Source: Mytilus californianus (lineage: Eukaryota; Mollusca; Bivalvia; Mytilida; Mytilidae). From it: a stretch of DNA of 64,000 nucleotides. Location: the NCBI RefSeq assembly GCF_021869535.1, contig NW_026262679.1, positions 79,047,143 through 79,111,142 of the forward strand, given 5' to 3'. Under the pieces are notes generated by a model that saw only the letters and a program-made list of their open reading frames with translations, was not told the DNA's origin and did not search any database. Below are positions 24,101 to 33,900 of this stretch, in pieces. The number at the start of each line of letters is the position of its first letter. Within the stretch, counting starts at the first letter, position 1. The position numbers were made by a program, and so were the translations under genes.

Positions 24101-24188
24101 CTGGTACAAAGATAATAATTCATGTACCTTCATTCGGTGTTCAAAGAAGAAGTATAACTTGAAAAACAACAGCAATGAGACAAATTGA
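8432..24188 (+). CDS. SLC22-like organic ion transporter, gene A (10 coding exons, 608 aa)
   Basis: Predicted plasma-membrane major facilitator of the SLC22 (organic cation/anion/carnitine) family. I joined ten exons with GT/AG borders and compatible phases: 8432-8690, 11501-11712, 13222-13452, 14872-15074, 15407-15697, 16646-16780, 18019-18104, 18599-18719, 20550-20622, 23973-24188 (1827 nt with stop). Visible hallmarks in order: TM1 followed by a short cysteine-containing extracellular loop with N-glycosylation sequons; TVTEWDLVC before TM2; the MFS loop SPISDKIGRKP (exon 3); RFLQGTFQG; DESLRWLIANGK after TM6; LYPTNLRN before TM11; LPETMGRELPTT at the C-end. The length fits the family (about 540-600). 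The start is uncertain: ATG 8432 gives a roughly 40-residue longer N-terminus than gene B, and ATG 8501 is an alternative. The substrate cannot be inferred. Gene B is its tandem paralogue. Confidence 0.9.
8855..9065 (+). repeat. Dispersed repeat M2 inside gene A intron 1
   Basis: TCCCAGGAATAGATTACATT, CCCTTTTGGAATGTTGGGTC and GAAACGCGCGTCTGGCGTAC. Same order as 24866-25060. Confidence 0.6.
9530..9615. repeat. Near-perfect palindrome in gene A intron 1
   Basis: Left arm GAAATAAC...AATGTGGCGCACAC...AATAACCC, loop ACTACGC, right arm GGGTTATT...GTGTGCACCACATTTTT...GTTATTTC, about 40 bp per arm with a few mismatches. A GTCTTCTGATTGG motif lies about 200 bp away (9371-9383), as also seen near the 62703-62832 palindrome. 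Confidence 0.75.
10049..10076 (+). repeat. G-quadruplex-type motif
   Basis: GGGGT GGGGT GGGGGGT GGGG TTT GGGG: five runs of four or more G with loops of one to three bases, in intron 1 of gene A. Confidence 0.7.
11235..11297 (+). repeat. 21-bp tandem repeat, three copies
   Basis: ACAGCGTCTCTAGAACTATT plus T, three identical units starting 11235, 11256 and 11277, about 200 bp before gene A exon 2. Confidence 0.85.
11501..11712 (+). CDS. Gene A exon 2 (extracellular loop)
   Basis: Acceptor TATATTTCAG, donor GAG|GTATTG. Encodes AYRPFYQCQDINS to KERTTVTE, the first extracellular loop, with cysteines in YQC, YGKC and EGC and sequons NST, NIS and NTS. It aligns with gene B exon 2 (YRPGYNC, YGKC, RSTVTE). 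It leaves phase 0. Confidence 0.88.
11713..13221 (+). other. Gene A intron 2
   Basis: AT-rich; apart from the CCATTTGG tandem repeat near its end I see nothing recognisable. Confidence 0.6.
12956..13042 (+). repeat. CCATTTGGTCATGGTGTTTT tandem repeat, four copies
   Basis: Four units of about 21 bp with small changes (GACC/GGTC/GGCC before ATGG) in intron 2 of gene A. Gives a repetitive FHLVMV peptide frame that is not a gene. Confidence 0.8.
13222..13452 (+). CDS. Gene A exon 3 (TM2-TM3, MFS motif)
   Basis: Acceptor TTAACAG, donor GGC|GTAAGT; 231 nt, phase 0 at both ends. Starts WDLVCSGAERSE and contains the MFS signature loop SDKIGRKP between two hydrophobic segments, then FRFLQGTFQG. The paralogous exon in gene B has exactly the same length. 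Confidence 0.92.
13453..14871 (+). other. Gene A intron 3
   Basis: AT-rich. 13610-13740 has loosely repeated GTATGTAGTACTCAGATA / GTATATAGTACTCCGATA units followed by GTTAGGTNGTTT. A (GA)10 tract is at 14461. Otherwise nothing. Confidence 0.6.
14461..14480 (+). repeat. (GA)n microsatellite
   Basis: Ten GA units, extended to the left by GGGGGA, in intron 3 of gene A. Confidence 0.9.
14872..15074 (+). CDS. Gene A exon 4 (TM4-TM6)
   Basis: Acceptor TTTTTAAG, donor TT|GTAAGT; 203 nt. Encodes GSLMTCTILYIELLPKELRH, then RAEG and two hydrophobic segments ending HTLFDWL. It matches gene B exon 4 in length and leaves phase 2. Confidence 0.9.
15407..15697 (+). CDS. Gene A exon 5 (central cytoplasmic loop)
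   Basis: Acceptor CTATTGTAG, donor TG|GTGAGT. Encodes FLDESLRWLIANGKTEKAEN, a charged loop (ENQCAPKKAKHADPDEDEKS) and the start of TM7 (RMLGCSIILWIAW). It is 24 nt shorter than the gene B counterpart; the difference falls in the acidic loop. Confidence 0.9.
15698..16645 (+). other. Gene A intron 5
   Basis: Second half is the GTCC-rich dispersed repeat; the first 400 bp show nothing. Introns 4 (15075-15406) and 7 (18105-18598) likewise hold nothing but homopolymers. Confidence 0.55.
16095..16500 (+). repeat. GTCC-rich dispersed repeat in gene A intron 5
   Basis: Begins ATGCCCCCGCAACTAAAAGT and a GTCCGTCC-type microsatellite (16148-16198), then GATAACTCCCCCTACAGTTT and AGATTACTCCTCCTACAGTG. 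The same layout (CCCGC...AGTGGGG...CTGTCCGTCC) starts at 51578. Confidence 0.6.
16646..16780 (+). CDS. Gene A exon 6 (TM7-TM8)
   Basis: Acceptor AATTTTAG, donor AG|GTATCA; 135 nt, as in gene B. Encodes ITNSLTYYGLMLTTSTLSGD through IFVNR, the conserved TM7 'YYGL' region of SLC22 proteins. Confidence 0.9.
17205..17960 (-). mobile_element. Retroelement RT/3'-region copy, degraded (family R1, copy 1)
   Basis: Minus-strand fragments read SVSYLDLHLEIDNKGRLRT and YEKRDDFSFPILNFSI, the region just after the YxDD box of a reverse transcriptase; the 3' part is the noncoding tail shared by all R1 copies (AAACTCATAAGTCGAA type motif near 17250). Lies in intron 6 of gene A. Frameshifted. Confidence 0.6.
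17841..17861 (+). repeat. (TA)n microsatellite
   Basis: About ten TA units inside R1 copy 1; this insertion disrupts the RT frame. Confidence 0.9.
18019..18104 (+). CDS. Gene A exon 7 (TM9)
   Basis: Acceptor AATTACAG, donor G|GTAAGT; 86 nt, as in gene B. Encodes IGRKCMLIIFHGIAGISMVL onwards, the second GRK loop followed by a hydrophobic helix. Confidence 0.9.
18131..18163 (+). repeat. C22 followed by A11 homopolymers
   Basis: 22 cytosines then 11 adenines, 27 bp after gene A exon 7. The length is likely polymorphic and sensitive to sequencing error. Confidence 0.9.
18599..18719 (+). CDS. Gene A exon 8 (TM10)
   Basis: Acceptor TGTTTCAG, donor CG|GTTTGT (a weak donor beyond GT); 121 nt, as in gene B. 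Encodes GQLDWLPVLGTVFALIGRFA, then SFSTVFLYTSELYPTNLR, the SLC22 signature before TM11. Confidence 0.9.
19160..19960 (-). mobile_element. Retroelement RT/3'-region copy with RYIDD box (family R1, copy 2)
   Basis: Minus strand: FNFTFRYIDDVLSLNNSKFG, then ERIYSIELEVKDTTDT and SVSYLDLHLKIGN; RYIDD is the catalytic Y.DD box. Further down it reads RYSRACGSCHDFLDRGLLLT. The rest is noncoding 3' tail to 19160. Family assignment (Penelope-like or another RT group) is uncertain. Located in intron 8 of gene A. The 178-codon frame 18910-19446 is only this tail read in one frame. Confidence 0.68.
20179..20549 (+). repeat. 55-bp tandem array copying the acceptor and 5' part of gene A exon 9
   Basis: About 6.5 units end directly at exon 9: a partial unit, then 20226-20280, 20281-20335, 20336-20390, 20391-20444, 20445-20499 and 20500-20549. 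Each unit reads like the exon start (AAATGCTGGATTAGG, CATCAACTGTATCTAGA) followed by TTTATATTTCAG. Units ending at 20335, 20390 and 20444 keep an intact pyrimidine tract and AG; those ending at 20225, 20280 and 20499 have lost the TTTCAG form. Splicing to any decoy gives a stop within 12 codons. The array looks like a minisatellite grown from the exon 9 boundary. The exon-like part shares CAACTGTATCTAGA with gene B exon 9, not with gene A exon 9. Confidence 0.88.
20550..20622 (+). CDS. Gene A exon 9 (TM11)
   Basis: Acceptor ATATTTCAG, donor CTT|GTGAGT; 73 nt, as in gene B. Encodes RNAGLGIASTLARIGSMLSP then FAMTL. It is preceded directly by an array of 55-bp repeats that copy its own acceptor and first 40 or so bases (see the 20179-20549 entry). 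Confidence 0.9.
20880..21000 (+). mobile_element. R1 3'-tail fragment
   Basis: TTGCCATGGCGTTATTGG, TTTTCGACTTATGAGTATGA and GGTATCTTCCGCCTCTC match the end of the R1 tail. Lies in intron 9 of gene A, 260 bp after exon 9. Confidence 0.45.
21190..21410 (+). repeat. Dispersed repeat M3
   Basis: AATACCGAACTCCAAGAAAA, CAAACTGTCATATTCCTGAC and TTTTATAGCTAGCTAAACCT. Related copies: 26235-26400 (reverse), 42990-43075, 48305-48430, 48660-48815 and 52690-52930 (reverse). Confidence 0.55.
23973..24188 (+). CDS. Gene A exon 10 (TM12 and C-terminal tail)
   Basis: Acceptor CTCTTTTCAG. Encodes SYIIPWGPAGVFASLNLFVT, then LPETMGRELPTTVTELNSWY and a basic tail ending NNSNETN, stop TGA at 24186-24188. No AATAAA was seen in the first 200 nt downstream. 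Confidence 0.9.
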   Translation, partial: SYIIPWGPAGVFASLNLFVTLSLLVLPETMGRELPTTVTELNSWYKDNNSCTFIRCSKKKYNLKNNSNETN

Positions 24189-24289
24189 TGTTAAGTACAT
24201 GTGATAATTTGTAATACATGATTTAGTTTCATCAATATTGGCACAAACAGCTTGAATATTTGCGTAGTTTGTATATATTGAGTTTATAT

Positions 24290-24490
24290 GCATATCGGAG
24301 CATCTGAGATCACCCACGGTCTTTAGTGAGGTTTGTGTTGATCAGTCTTTAGTTTATTTTATGTAGTGTTTGGTAGACTGTTGTTTGTTTTTTCGTCAAG
24401 TTTTGTTTATAACCATGGGTGTGTCGGTTTCACTTCTACGTATGAAGTTTGATTTGCTCTTTGGTATCTTCAGCGTGCTTCTTTAAATCA
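24290..24490 (+). mobile_element. R1 3'-tail fragment, diverged
   Basis: GAGCATCTGAGATCACCC, CTTTAGTTTATTTTATGTAG and CTCTTTGGTATCTTCAGCG follow the order of the R1 tail. Other short tails of the same type lie at 20880-21000, 47150-47260 and 60640-60715. Confidence 0.45.
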
Positions 24491-24865
24491 CTTTACCATT
24501 GAATGTGTAAAGAAAAAAAAACCGTCGATAAAGGAGTGTAGTTTTCTCCCTTTTCCTGATTTAGCATATATGTATTCATTGATACTGTTACGCCCCGGTG
24601 ATTAGACAGCTTCTATTATTACTGTGGTTTTAACTTGTGTAAATTACAAAGCTGTGTTTACATTTTTCACTGGGGTCTTCGATCCTCACTTGATAAATTC
24701 AGATGTCCATTGTTGCGTTCTGTTCCAGATTTCACAGAAGGAATAGCTTACCTGTCCTTACAATATTAAATGACTTGGTGTTGACATGAATATCAATTAT
24801 GTGGTCATTTTATAAATTTCCTGTTTACAAAAGTATGAATTTTTCGAAATAATAAGGATTTATTT

Positions 24866-25060
24866 TCTTATCCCAGGCATAGATTACCTTAGCCGTATTT
24901 GGCACAACCTTTTGGAACTTTGGGTCCTCAATGCTCTTCAACTTTGTACTTGTTTGGCTAAATAACTATTTTGATCTGAGCGTCACTGATGAGTCTTATG
25001 TAGACGAAACGCGCGTCTGGCGTATTAAATTATAATCCTGGTACCTTTGATAACTATTCG
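24866..25060 (+). repeat. Dispersed repeat M2
   Basis: TATCCCAGGCATAGATTACC, TTTTGGAACTTTGGGTCCTC, GACGAAACGCGCGTCTGGCG. Between genes A and B. Reverse fragments of M2 lie at 27125-27235, 40975-41045 and 46100-46190. Confidence 0.6.
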
Positions 25061-27124
25061 TTAAATCTTCGCACCGACTTAATTTATGAGGGTAACTGTT
25101 CATTTTTATATTTGCTTACATTTACCCCCATTGTAATGCGCCAAAATGTAACTTAATGTGTTCTTGTTCTTTTGTATTAATAATTTGTTTCACCAGTAAA
25201 CGACTCTTTTGTATAAATACAGAACGCATGTTCCAACTGGAAGATTCTCTCAAAGAGTGTCCTAATTGTTAACAGTATATTTCAAACGCATGTGTTTGCT
25301 GTACCAAGTAAAAGTGCTTGGTGATACTATTTAATAGACTTTATAATTTAACCAAGTCTTCATATCAAAATGCTGATGTACTGTTTGCTCGGTAAATCGT
25401 TAACAATGCACCGAGTATGCCTATCAGATTTTCCTGCACCAAGTATGCAGAGTATTAGATTGTAATGTCCCCAGTAGATTTACCTGCACCGATTGCTAGA
25501 AGCATTGTTTTATCAAACTTGGTGCAAGTAATGCACCTGTATGTAATATATATAAATGGATTTTATGTCTTGTCATATGTTTTATTACTGAAGCAGCAAA
25601 TAATACAATATACGAACTTCCATTATGATTTTTTATTATTAATTCTTTCTTCGGTGGCCAACATAAGTAACGCCAGAATCCTGACTCGAAAACTCCTGAA
25701 CGTTACAATAATATTAACATATTAAATTGATTATTCAAAGGATATGAAAGAAAATGCACAGGCAAACAATTTATGACAAATTTTGAAATGTGATGGCCCG
25801 ATACAATATCCCTGCCACTGAACATATTGGGTAATTTGTTTTAAGTATAATAAGTCAAATGATATATAAGAATGTTCGAAAAAAATAATTTAAAAGATGA
25901 CGGGTAGAATTACAGCATACCTTTACCAAAATACTAAGACATATTTCTTCAGTTCATATTGTGAAAATGTTGGAATTAAAATTTGTTTGACCCTTTAAAT
26001 TTTTTTTGGATAGTAATTGCAAATACTATTATAACTATATTGTCTGTTTCTCAAGGGCCATGGTAGGAAAAGAGGAAAATTGTCAGATAGTAGGTACGAA
26101 AATTCCGACTTCAAAAAACCCAACCTATCCAGTCTACCTGCATTTTGTAAAAACCGTTATACATAAATATATTCTTATACTATCTAATTGCTATATAGAC
26201 AAATGGGAGGTTTGGCTGGATATAAAACCAGGTATAACATACAAAGTTCTTTGAAAAATGTATGTACCAAGTCAGAAATATGACGGTTGTTTTCCATTCG
26301 TTCCGTTGGTTGATATAGTTGAGCACTTAGTTTTGTCAGGTTTCATAGAGATCCTCCTGTTTTTTTTTTTATTTTCCTTGGGGTTTAGGTAATTTTGTGA
26401 ATATTTTTGATTGCTATATAAACATAGACTGATATTTACAGAATTTACGCTGTACTTGATGATGAGTCAGTGATGCAATATGTAACACATAATATAAAGA
26501 TAACTTATATTGATTATTTCATCCTTATTAGAAATACTGATCATTTAATATGACTTGAAATATCAATTTCTTAGGAGAATTTACCAACAGGCTCATGTAT
26601 ATGAAAGTCGCAAAGAATGAACAGTTATACCTCTTCTAGCAACTCATTGGTGTATACATCATACCCGCCTCCCCTTTTAAGGACCTTGTCGTTAAAAAAA
26701 AACAGACTTTGTAAGAATCAGGCATTGCATATTATGTATAATACTTTGTTTTTTTTTTATATATGAAAGTTGTTTTATTCTTTTGAAATACAATTGTGAT
26801 GTTTATAATTTAGTAAGTGTTTTGATTGCAACTATATATATATATTTCACTTACTTTATGTAGTGACTATAACCATGGCCATGATTGAAGCTGTTTGATT
26901 TTGAACGAACCAGACGAAATCGTATCCAATTGGTTATTGTTTCATTTCAAACGGGAGAAAATGTCTCGATTTAATGCAATACATGTACTATATAAACTTC
27001 TAAATATCCATGTAATGACCAAATCTTATAGTTAAAGACTAATTAAAAGAATTACTTCATAAAATAGAATGGCCAACGTGGATTCAAATGTTAATTTAAG
27101 GAAGGGCCAACCAAGTCACCAAAT

Positions 27125-27235
27125 ATACCAGCCTTATACGGTTCTCCGCCAGACGCTCGTTTCGTCTACAAAAGACTCACCAGTGACAGTTAAAAGTCCA
27201 AATAAAGTATGAATTTGAAGAACATTGTGTTTCTA
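27125..27235 (-). repeat. Dispersed repeat M2, reverse fragment
   Basis: TCTCCGCCAGACGCTCGTTT, then CGTCTACAAAAGACTCACCA, the reverse of the M2 core. Confidence 0.5.
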
Positions 27236-27654
27236 CCTTTAATGAAACTGTATGTTCTTGGCGTTTTACGCTTTACATAAAGAGAGAGAAAAATTTGGAG
27301 AAAAATCTGCAATTTGGATAAACTGTGCCTTTAAAATCTTGCCTTTAAATATTACTGGGTACTTGGGATCGATGATAAACATTGATTTCGGTGCGACCGA
27401 GTGTTTCTTTTTTTTATCACATTTTGTTCTATAGAATCTCAAAATAAGTATTTATACATCCATGGCTTTCAAACTTGAGCATTCATTGTAAAGGTAAATA
27501 CATTTTTAAAATCTTGACATTACTTTATTTTCCCGAATTCGAAATTTAATCTTAATGTTGTCAATATACGTGGCTTTGCATAACAATTAATAAAATATAT
27601 ATTCTATCTTCGTGACAATCTGACTTTTTTATTTTCAAAACAAACTTATCTTAC

Positions 27655-27752
27655 GTGCTGAAGGCCGCACGGTGACATATAGCTGTAAACTTCTATGTCA
27701 TTTAGGTCACTTTTGGAGAGTTGTCTCATTTGCAATAATACTACATCTTCTT
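27655..27752 (-). repeat. Dispersed repeat M1, partial reverse copy
   Basis: GAAGGCCGCACGGTGACATA, then GGAGAGTTGTCTCATTTGCA, 70 bp before gene B exon 1. Confidence 0.55.
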
Positions 27753-27822
27753 ATCATCGTATTATTTGTTGACCTCAAAATTTTGAAACATTAATCCGCC
27801 GAGTAATACGTTTAATGTCGAC

Positions 27823-27958
27823 ATGGATCCAGGCACAGATGTTGATCATGTGTTACAATCTCTCGGCAATGTCGGGAGGTACCAAAAATTTCAGTTGTCT
27901 TTGTTATTTGTATTCATGTTGGAAAATGCATTTCATCTAATGGCAGCGAATTATGTCA
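27823..27958 (+). CDS. Gene B exon 1
   Basis: Encodes MDPGTDVDHVLQSLGNVGRY, then QKFQLSLLFVFMLENAFHLM and AANYV (TM1), ending in phase 1 at A|GTAAGT. It aligns with residues 40-86 of gene A. Confidence 0.85.
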
Positions 27959-30900
27959 GTAAGTACATTAATGCTTCCCTCATCATTATTTCAATTTTTT
28001 GCCTTTTTTTAAGGTAAACAAAATTAAATACCATATCCATGGCATCGTTGTATAAAATCTCAGTTTTATATACACAAATATTACACTCAGTTTCACATTT
28101 TATGTCGATTCTCATAATAATCTGTCATTAGCATAACGGAAAATGTTATGTCTGTTTTAATCTTTTAATTGACGTGTAGTACACTATATATGTCATCTGT
28201 AAAGTCTGTATGATGTGCGGATCATTTAGATTTTTTTGCCGTTTGCCAAGTGACATATCAAATGAAACGTAAAGATAGATTTCAGTGCGCATGGAATATG
28301 TTTCTTGAATAACAATCATCAAGTAGCCTCAAGAACAGTTTGGAAGGCCAAATATTACGGACATTTGTTGGCAGCAAAACCTAAGCGCGCATACACAAAA
28401 TAACCTAATTTGTGAATGGTCAACCACATATGATACAACTTTAGTATAACAAATTATAATTTTATAAACTGGAGGGTTTATAATAATACGTTATTCGGGA
28501 TCTTCATATAGTATATTAGCCAATATCCCATGTGAAGCCCGAATAAATATCGTATTACACTGGAGTGTTTGATCCAAATAAATACATGTGGGGTTTTTTG
28601 TTGTTTTTTTTTAAGTTACAGTATATTTTTAACTCACCTAACCATAAGGTTCAAGTGAGCCATTCTAATTATTTGGCGTCCGTTTTTAGAAATCTTTACC
28701 TCTGAAACTACAGGGCCAATTGGAAAGAACCTTGGCCACAATTATCATTGGGGTATTTATTTATTTGGAAACCGCTATAGAAAGAGAAAATCTCACATAA
28801 TTTGAAATGTTCATAATATTGAGATCTAACTACTGTTCATTTACTTAGAAATATCATGCGACTTCTTTAAAGAGTTATTTCTTTTGAATGTTTCTTTTAT
28901 AATTTTAACAATTTTTGCCTATTTTATTGTTTATTGGCTCATATACCCTGTCATTCAAATAGATACTGGTGTTTTTTAAATTTACTTTATATTTTTAGCT
29001 CAGTTTACCATAAGGGTCAAGTTGCATATCATGATCAATTGGCGATCGTCGTCTGTCTTCGTCGTCCATCGTCGTCCGTCGTCGTCGTCCGTTTCAATTA
29101 AAACCAAACTAGGTCATTATCAACATTGGTGTATTTTGTTTTAAAAACCGATGACTCTACTTGCCGAACAACATGGCCGACAGGGCTTCAAAAAATAGAA
29201 TATAGGGATAAAATACAAGTTTTGTCGATTATCTTGAAAACCGCTATATAAAAAGAAATCTGACTTAGTCAGAAATGTTCATAATGTTGAGATCTACCTG
29301 CTGTCCATTTAAAAAAAAATTGTAAGAAGACTTCTTAGAGGATTAGGAGTTATTGCCCGTAAATGACGAATTTTACATTTAAAAATGTTTGGCTATTTAC
29401 TTGTAAATTATAATAGAAGGTGAAAATTTATATACCAAAAATGATCAAAAAGACAAGATCTACAAAAAAATATAATGGCCGAAAGTCGACTCCTTATTAG
29501 AATAATTGACCTTTAATGACGATTTTTACCACTTTTATAGATAGATAGAAACTTTAAATAACAAAAATGATCAGCAAGACAAGATTTACAAATAAGTATA
29601 AAAGCCGAAATTGTAAGTCGACTCCTTAATGGAGTTATTGCCCTTAAATTTTACCTTTTTTATTAAAGGCAAAAAGTATAGAAGATAGAGAGAAACGGTA
29701 AATGGTAATTTTTTTTAACAAACAAGAAATGTATCATGAAATACATTCTAGTCCACAATGTCTGAGAGTGTCTATTGTTTAAGATGCGCATGGATCCAGT
29801 TGAGCAACAGAGGCTCTCTTTAGAGCCTTTAGTTTTCATAATAAAAATATATTCTATTCCAGCATTCCGCATAGCAGGAGACGCTTACCCTGTCGACGCT
29901 CACGGTTTCCTTCTTTTGGAGTTCATGCGATTACCTCGGTCTTTGTTAGTTATCTCGATTTGTCTCTTGATCGATTTTTCGAGATTTGAACATCGGAAAA
30001 CTACTGTCTCATTATTTTAGTACAACGGCATAATTTATGAACCTGAACTATATCTATAAAATGTAAAATATGACCACGAACAAATACATATGAGACCAAC
30101 TGTATTGACAGGGTAGTATGTCTTGATTTACATACTTCATCCGTTACATGATTCAAAGGTTGCATCAAATCTATACCAATCAAACAAACATACCATGTCT
30201 AAAATTATGTTTGTGCTCTTTGTTTTCATCCAGAAAGCCCGCTTTATAATACCTTTTCGTTTCGTACAGTATAATATCGTAAATTATTCATGTTTTTGTC
30301 TAACGGACTTACTGATCACATGTCATATGATAAGCAGGAGGACTACAAATAACATAGTGCTTAAGAGAGAAAATAAGTTATGGCTAAAAGCATTACAAAC
30401 ACCTTCCCCCTAAAAAAAAGAAGGAAAAGAGATGAACTCTGGAGCTCCTTTGTAATTCCAACTCAACTTGTTAAATCCGTCGTGCTGCCCATTACAGGAA
30501 AATCAGACAATATTTTTACAGCAGTTAATAAGTCATAAGCAAGAACATTGCTGGAAATAGAATATGTGTCGTTTTTTTCCGTGCAATACATAATTTGGTG
30601 CAAAAAAATATCAAAAAGACAATTTGACTCTTTTCCTTACTTTGATAGTTTTTTCTTTGCTTCAAAACCGCAACCCCGTGTCAAAAATAGCAAACTGGTC
30701 AAGATAAGATTGGGAAGGCGACCTTTTTCTGACGCACCAACGGAAGGACAGAGCGACGACTATTTTGCCTTGGATTTTTTAGGGGTGAAGTTGACCAGCT
30801 TACGTTTAGTACCAACCTTTACTGTGTCATTGGTGTTTAAATCACGGGTAAAATATATGTAGTAGACGTATACAAACGACAACAATGGATAAAGAAGTGC

Positions 30901-33900
30901 ACATTTATAAAACAGGTTTTAATTGGTTTTAAAGTATAATTGTACCAATTTGCCTGGATGACATGAAATGAGTATTAAAATCAAGACACGACATGAACAA
31001 GAACATACAAAGATTATTTAAGTGTACACAGTTTGACAAAATGGGGTAAGACTCATCTTCAGTTGTATTTGTTTTCATTTTGCTGTGTTTATTTGTCTGC
31101 TTTGCTTTTACTCCTGACTGTTTAACAAGAGCTAGGGAAAAACTGTTGACCATTTTACTTAAATAAAACAGCAATGAAGCAAGAACAAGAGCATTAACTT
31201 ATATAAGGGGTCAAATGATGATATTTGGATTGTTGGCTTATTTGTGAATCTTATTTTGCTGAATATTTTTGCTTTTCAAGTTCTCTCTATTTATTATAGT
31301 ATCCGCAAAAAATTGTATTTCAAGGGCTATAACTTATATAAGGGATCAATTGATGATTTCGTCCATGTTGGTTTATTTGTAGCTCTTATTGTTCTTGTCA
31401 TTTTAACTGTTTAGAATTTTTTTTATCTATTATAATTAACAAGAAAACAAGATAACAAAAAACTTCGAAATTTGCCAAAAAATATATATTTCAGGGGCAA
31501 TAACTCCAAAATTGGTTGTCCGATTTTTCTGAAGTTTTAAAGGATAAAACTTGACCAGCTTATATTTTCACTCATGTCAGTTTTGATTTAACTGCACTAG
31601 TTCAGATAGTTGAGAAAAAAGCCAAAAACTGCATATTAACCTAGGTGCCTTTTTAGCAACATCGGCTATGTTCGCTCAAGGATCCAATTTCCGAATACTA
31701 TTTCTAAACAAGAAACCCTAAAAACTTTTAGGTACAGGTCGGTATCATTTGGCCAAGTAGTTTCAGAGAAGATTTTTAAAAAAGTTTACGACGACGACGA
31801 TGGACGCCAAGTGATGACAAGAGCATAAGTGTTTTTAAGAGTTTTTTATAAAGCCAACACCAATCTTGGTGTACCATATGCAGATTTTTAACACTTTTTA
31901 AGACCTATCAGTGGGGATTTGATCCAAAACCAAAAAGTGATACCATATTTTCTTTATCATGTTTACTAGTATATGGCAATGTCTTCATACTTTGATTTTG
32001 ATTTTCTTGGTTTTACTCGCCTATTTTTTATATTCTTTGGTAATGACTGGATTGTTGTCCGTAAAAAAAAATTAAGATCACGAAAGAACGAATAATTTTG
32101 ATTTGAATATAAAGCCAAAAGCAAAAACCTAAGAATCGAACTACCCATACTCAGTAAGGTATTCAATGTTACTCTCAATACATATTTAGTGTTTTGGTCC
32201 AATCATTTGCAATATTTGAAATATATGTTTTTTATTATATTTATATATCTAAACTTTTTCATAACAGTTGTTAAATTATTTGGTGTATTTAATTCGTTCT
32301 TTTAGAATAAATATTTACTATTTACCTTCCATCGCACGTTTATTTACAATCTTTCATCATGGGTTTTTCATCGCACTTGCGCTGTGCGGTTGCCGAAGTT
32401 CTTACGAGATTTTGTAGTAAAGATCACTGCATACTGCAAATTATCGGCGAATTATAGTACGGAAAGACAATAATTTCTGAAGGTTTTGAAAAGGTAATGG
32501 ATTTTCTTTTACAAGAAAGTACAGGTACACTTGTTTAATAGTTAAACTTAGCCATTCAAGTATATAAAACATATTCAACTTTTTTTTTAAATTTGAAGTA
32601 ACATAAGACTTCAGTCTCATTTTGTTCTTTACGATAAATGGATATGACACAAATTATTAATCAAAATCTAAACCTATACAATCGTATATTTAAGTGTATG
32701 ATATATGCTCTCTGAGAATTGAAATCAACAGTTTCCGTTTTCTATAGTGACAGTTTTATACAATTTTAGTTTACACCAACGAGCATAATGACTTGAGTCA
32801 TTTGAAAAATGCGCATATCGTTGTTCGCCAATCCTACTTCGAACTCTTTTCACCACATCCTCTGAGTCGTACACATTATAACATTTCTTTGGAAAATTAG
32901 TTACTTTTACACTGCCATCAAACCGAATCTGTAGCGTTTCCTCTCGAATTTTCCTATGCCTATGCAACCCACGGAATGCATAATGAGCTATTATGCATTG
33001 AAGTGACCTGTCGTGTGAGAGTATTTCTAGCACGACAGCAGAATGCCAGCACCTGTAATAGGTGTATGTTATTATATCACCGATTTTAACATCACCTGCT
33101 GAATTGATCGGTTGTTTTTCAACACGTAATAATATTTCATTTCTTTTGAAACACGGCTTGCAGAGCATTCCATAAGCATACTGTATTTTATTACGGAGAG
33201 CTTCGTCGCTGATACCTTGAAATCCTCGATTCAGAAAAAGCCGCAATACCATTCTTATTTTTCGAACTTGCAGGTTTAGACTCTTTCCTGTAACGCACCA
33301 AGTTGCGAAATGCTCACAGTTATTTTTCACATCATATTTGAAATCTGACCTTGACCTTTCGGGCGAAAAATGTTTAATTTTCTTCGAATATTTATAAACC
33401 ATCACCTTCATCTTTTTAAATTAATTTGCCTTTTTTCTGTTATCAACCTTGCTATGTTCTCAAACGGTCTCAAGCAACTAAATATTGCACCAGCTGTCGT
33501 GTTTGATGCATGCACCACTTCTACAGATACTTCATGATCTTGCACCTCTGAAGGTATTAAAGAGATTACAATTGCATGGTGATCATATATTCGTCCATGG
33601 AATTTTATATGATCCCCCATTTGAATTTCGTCTCCTTTAAAATCCTGTATCGGTTTTACACATTCAAGACATGCAACAGGTTTTGGTTTTTGTATATCTC
33701 TTCCATCAGCTTTATCATGATGTGATGTGAGGCTTTTTGTTTTCTTAGGTTGGTCATTTTCTGGAAAATATGAAATGTCTCTATCTTCATCTTTTTTCGA
33801 TAAATTAGAGACATTTACCGGTTGATGTTTCATTGTAAGAAATTGAACCGTCTGTTCAGACGGAGGTCTTTGTAGAATGCTGTCTCTGAGTTCGTAATTG

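Larger units (their letters stand above)
24189..27822. other. Region between genes A and B
   Basis: R1 tail, M2, an M3 reverse fragment (26235-26400), an M2 reverse fragment and an M1 reverse fragment. 25070-26230 and 26410-27120 show nothing gene-like. The promoter of gene B must lie here or near 27800, but no motif stands out. Confidence 0.55.

Noticed and set aside
30548..30862. Treating the 104-codon frame as an intact gene
   Set aside because: Coding-like similarity exists with arm 2, but the start is unsupported, arm 2 and the third copy are broken, and no splice context is clear. Kept as a repeat arm.
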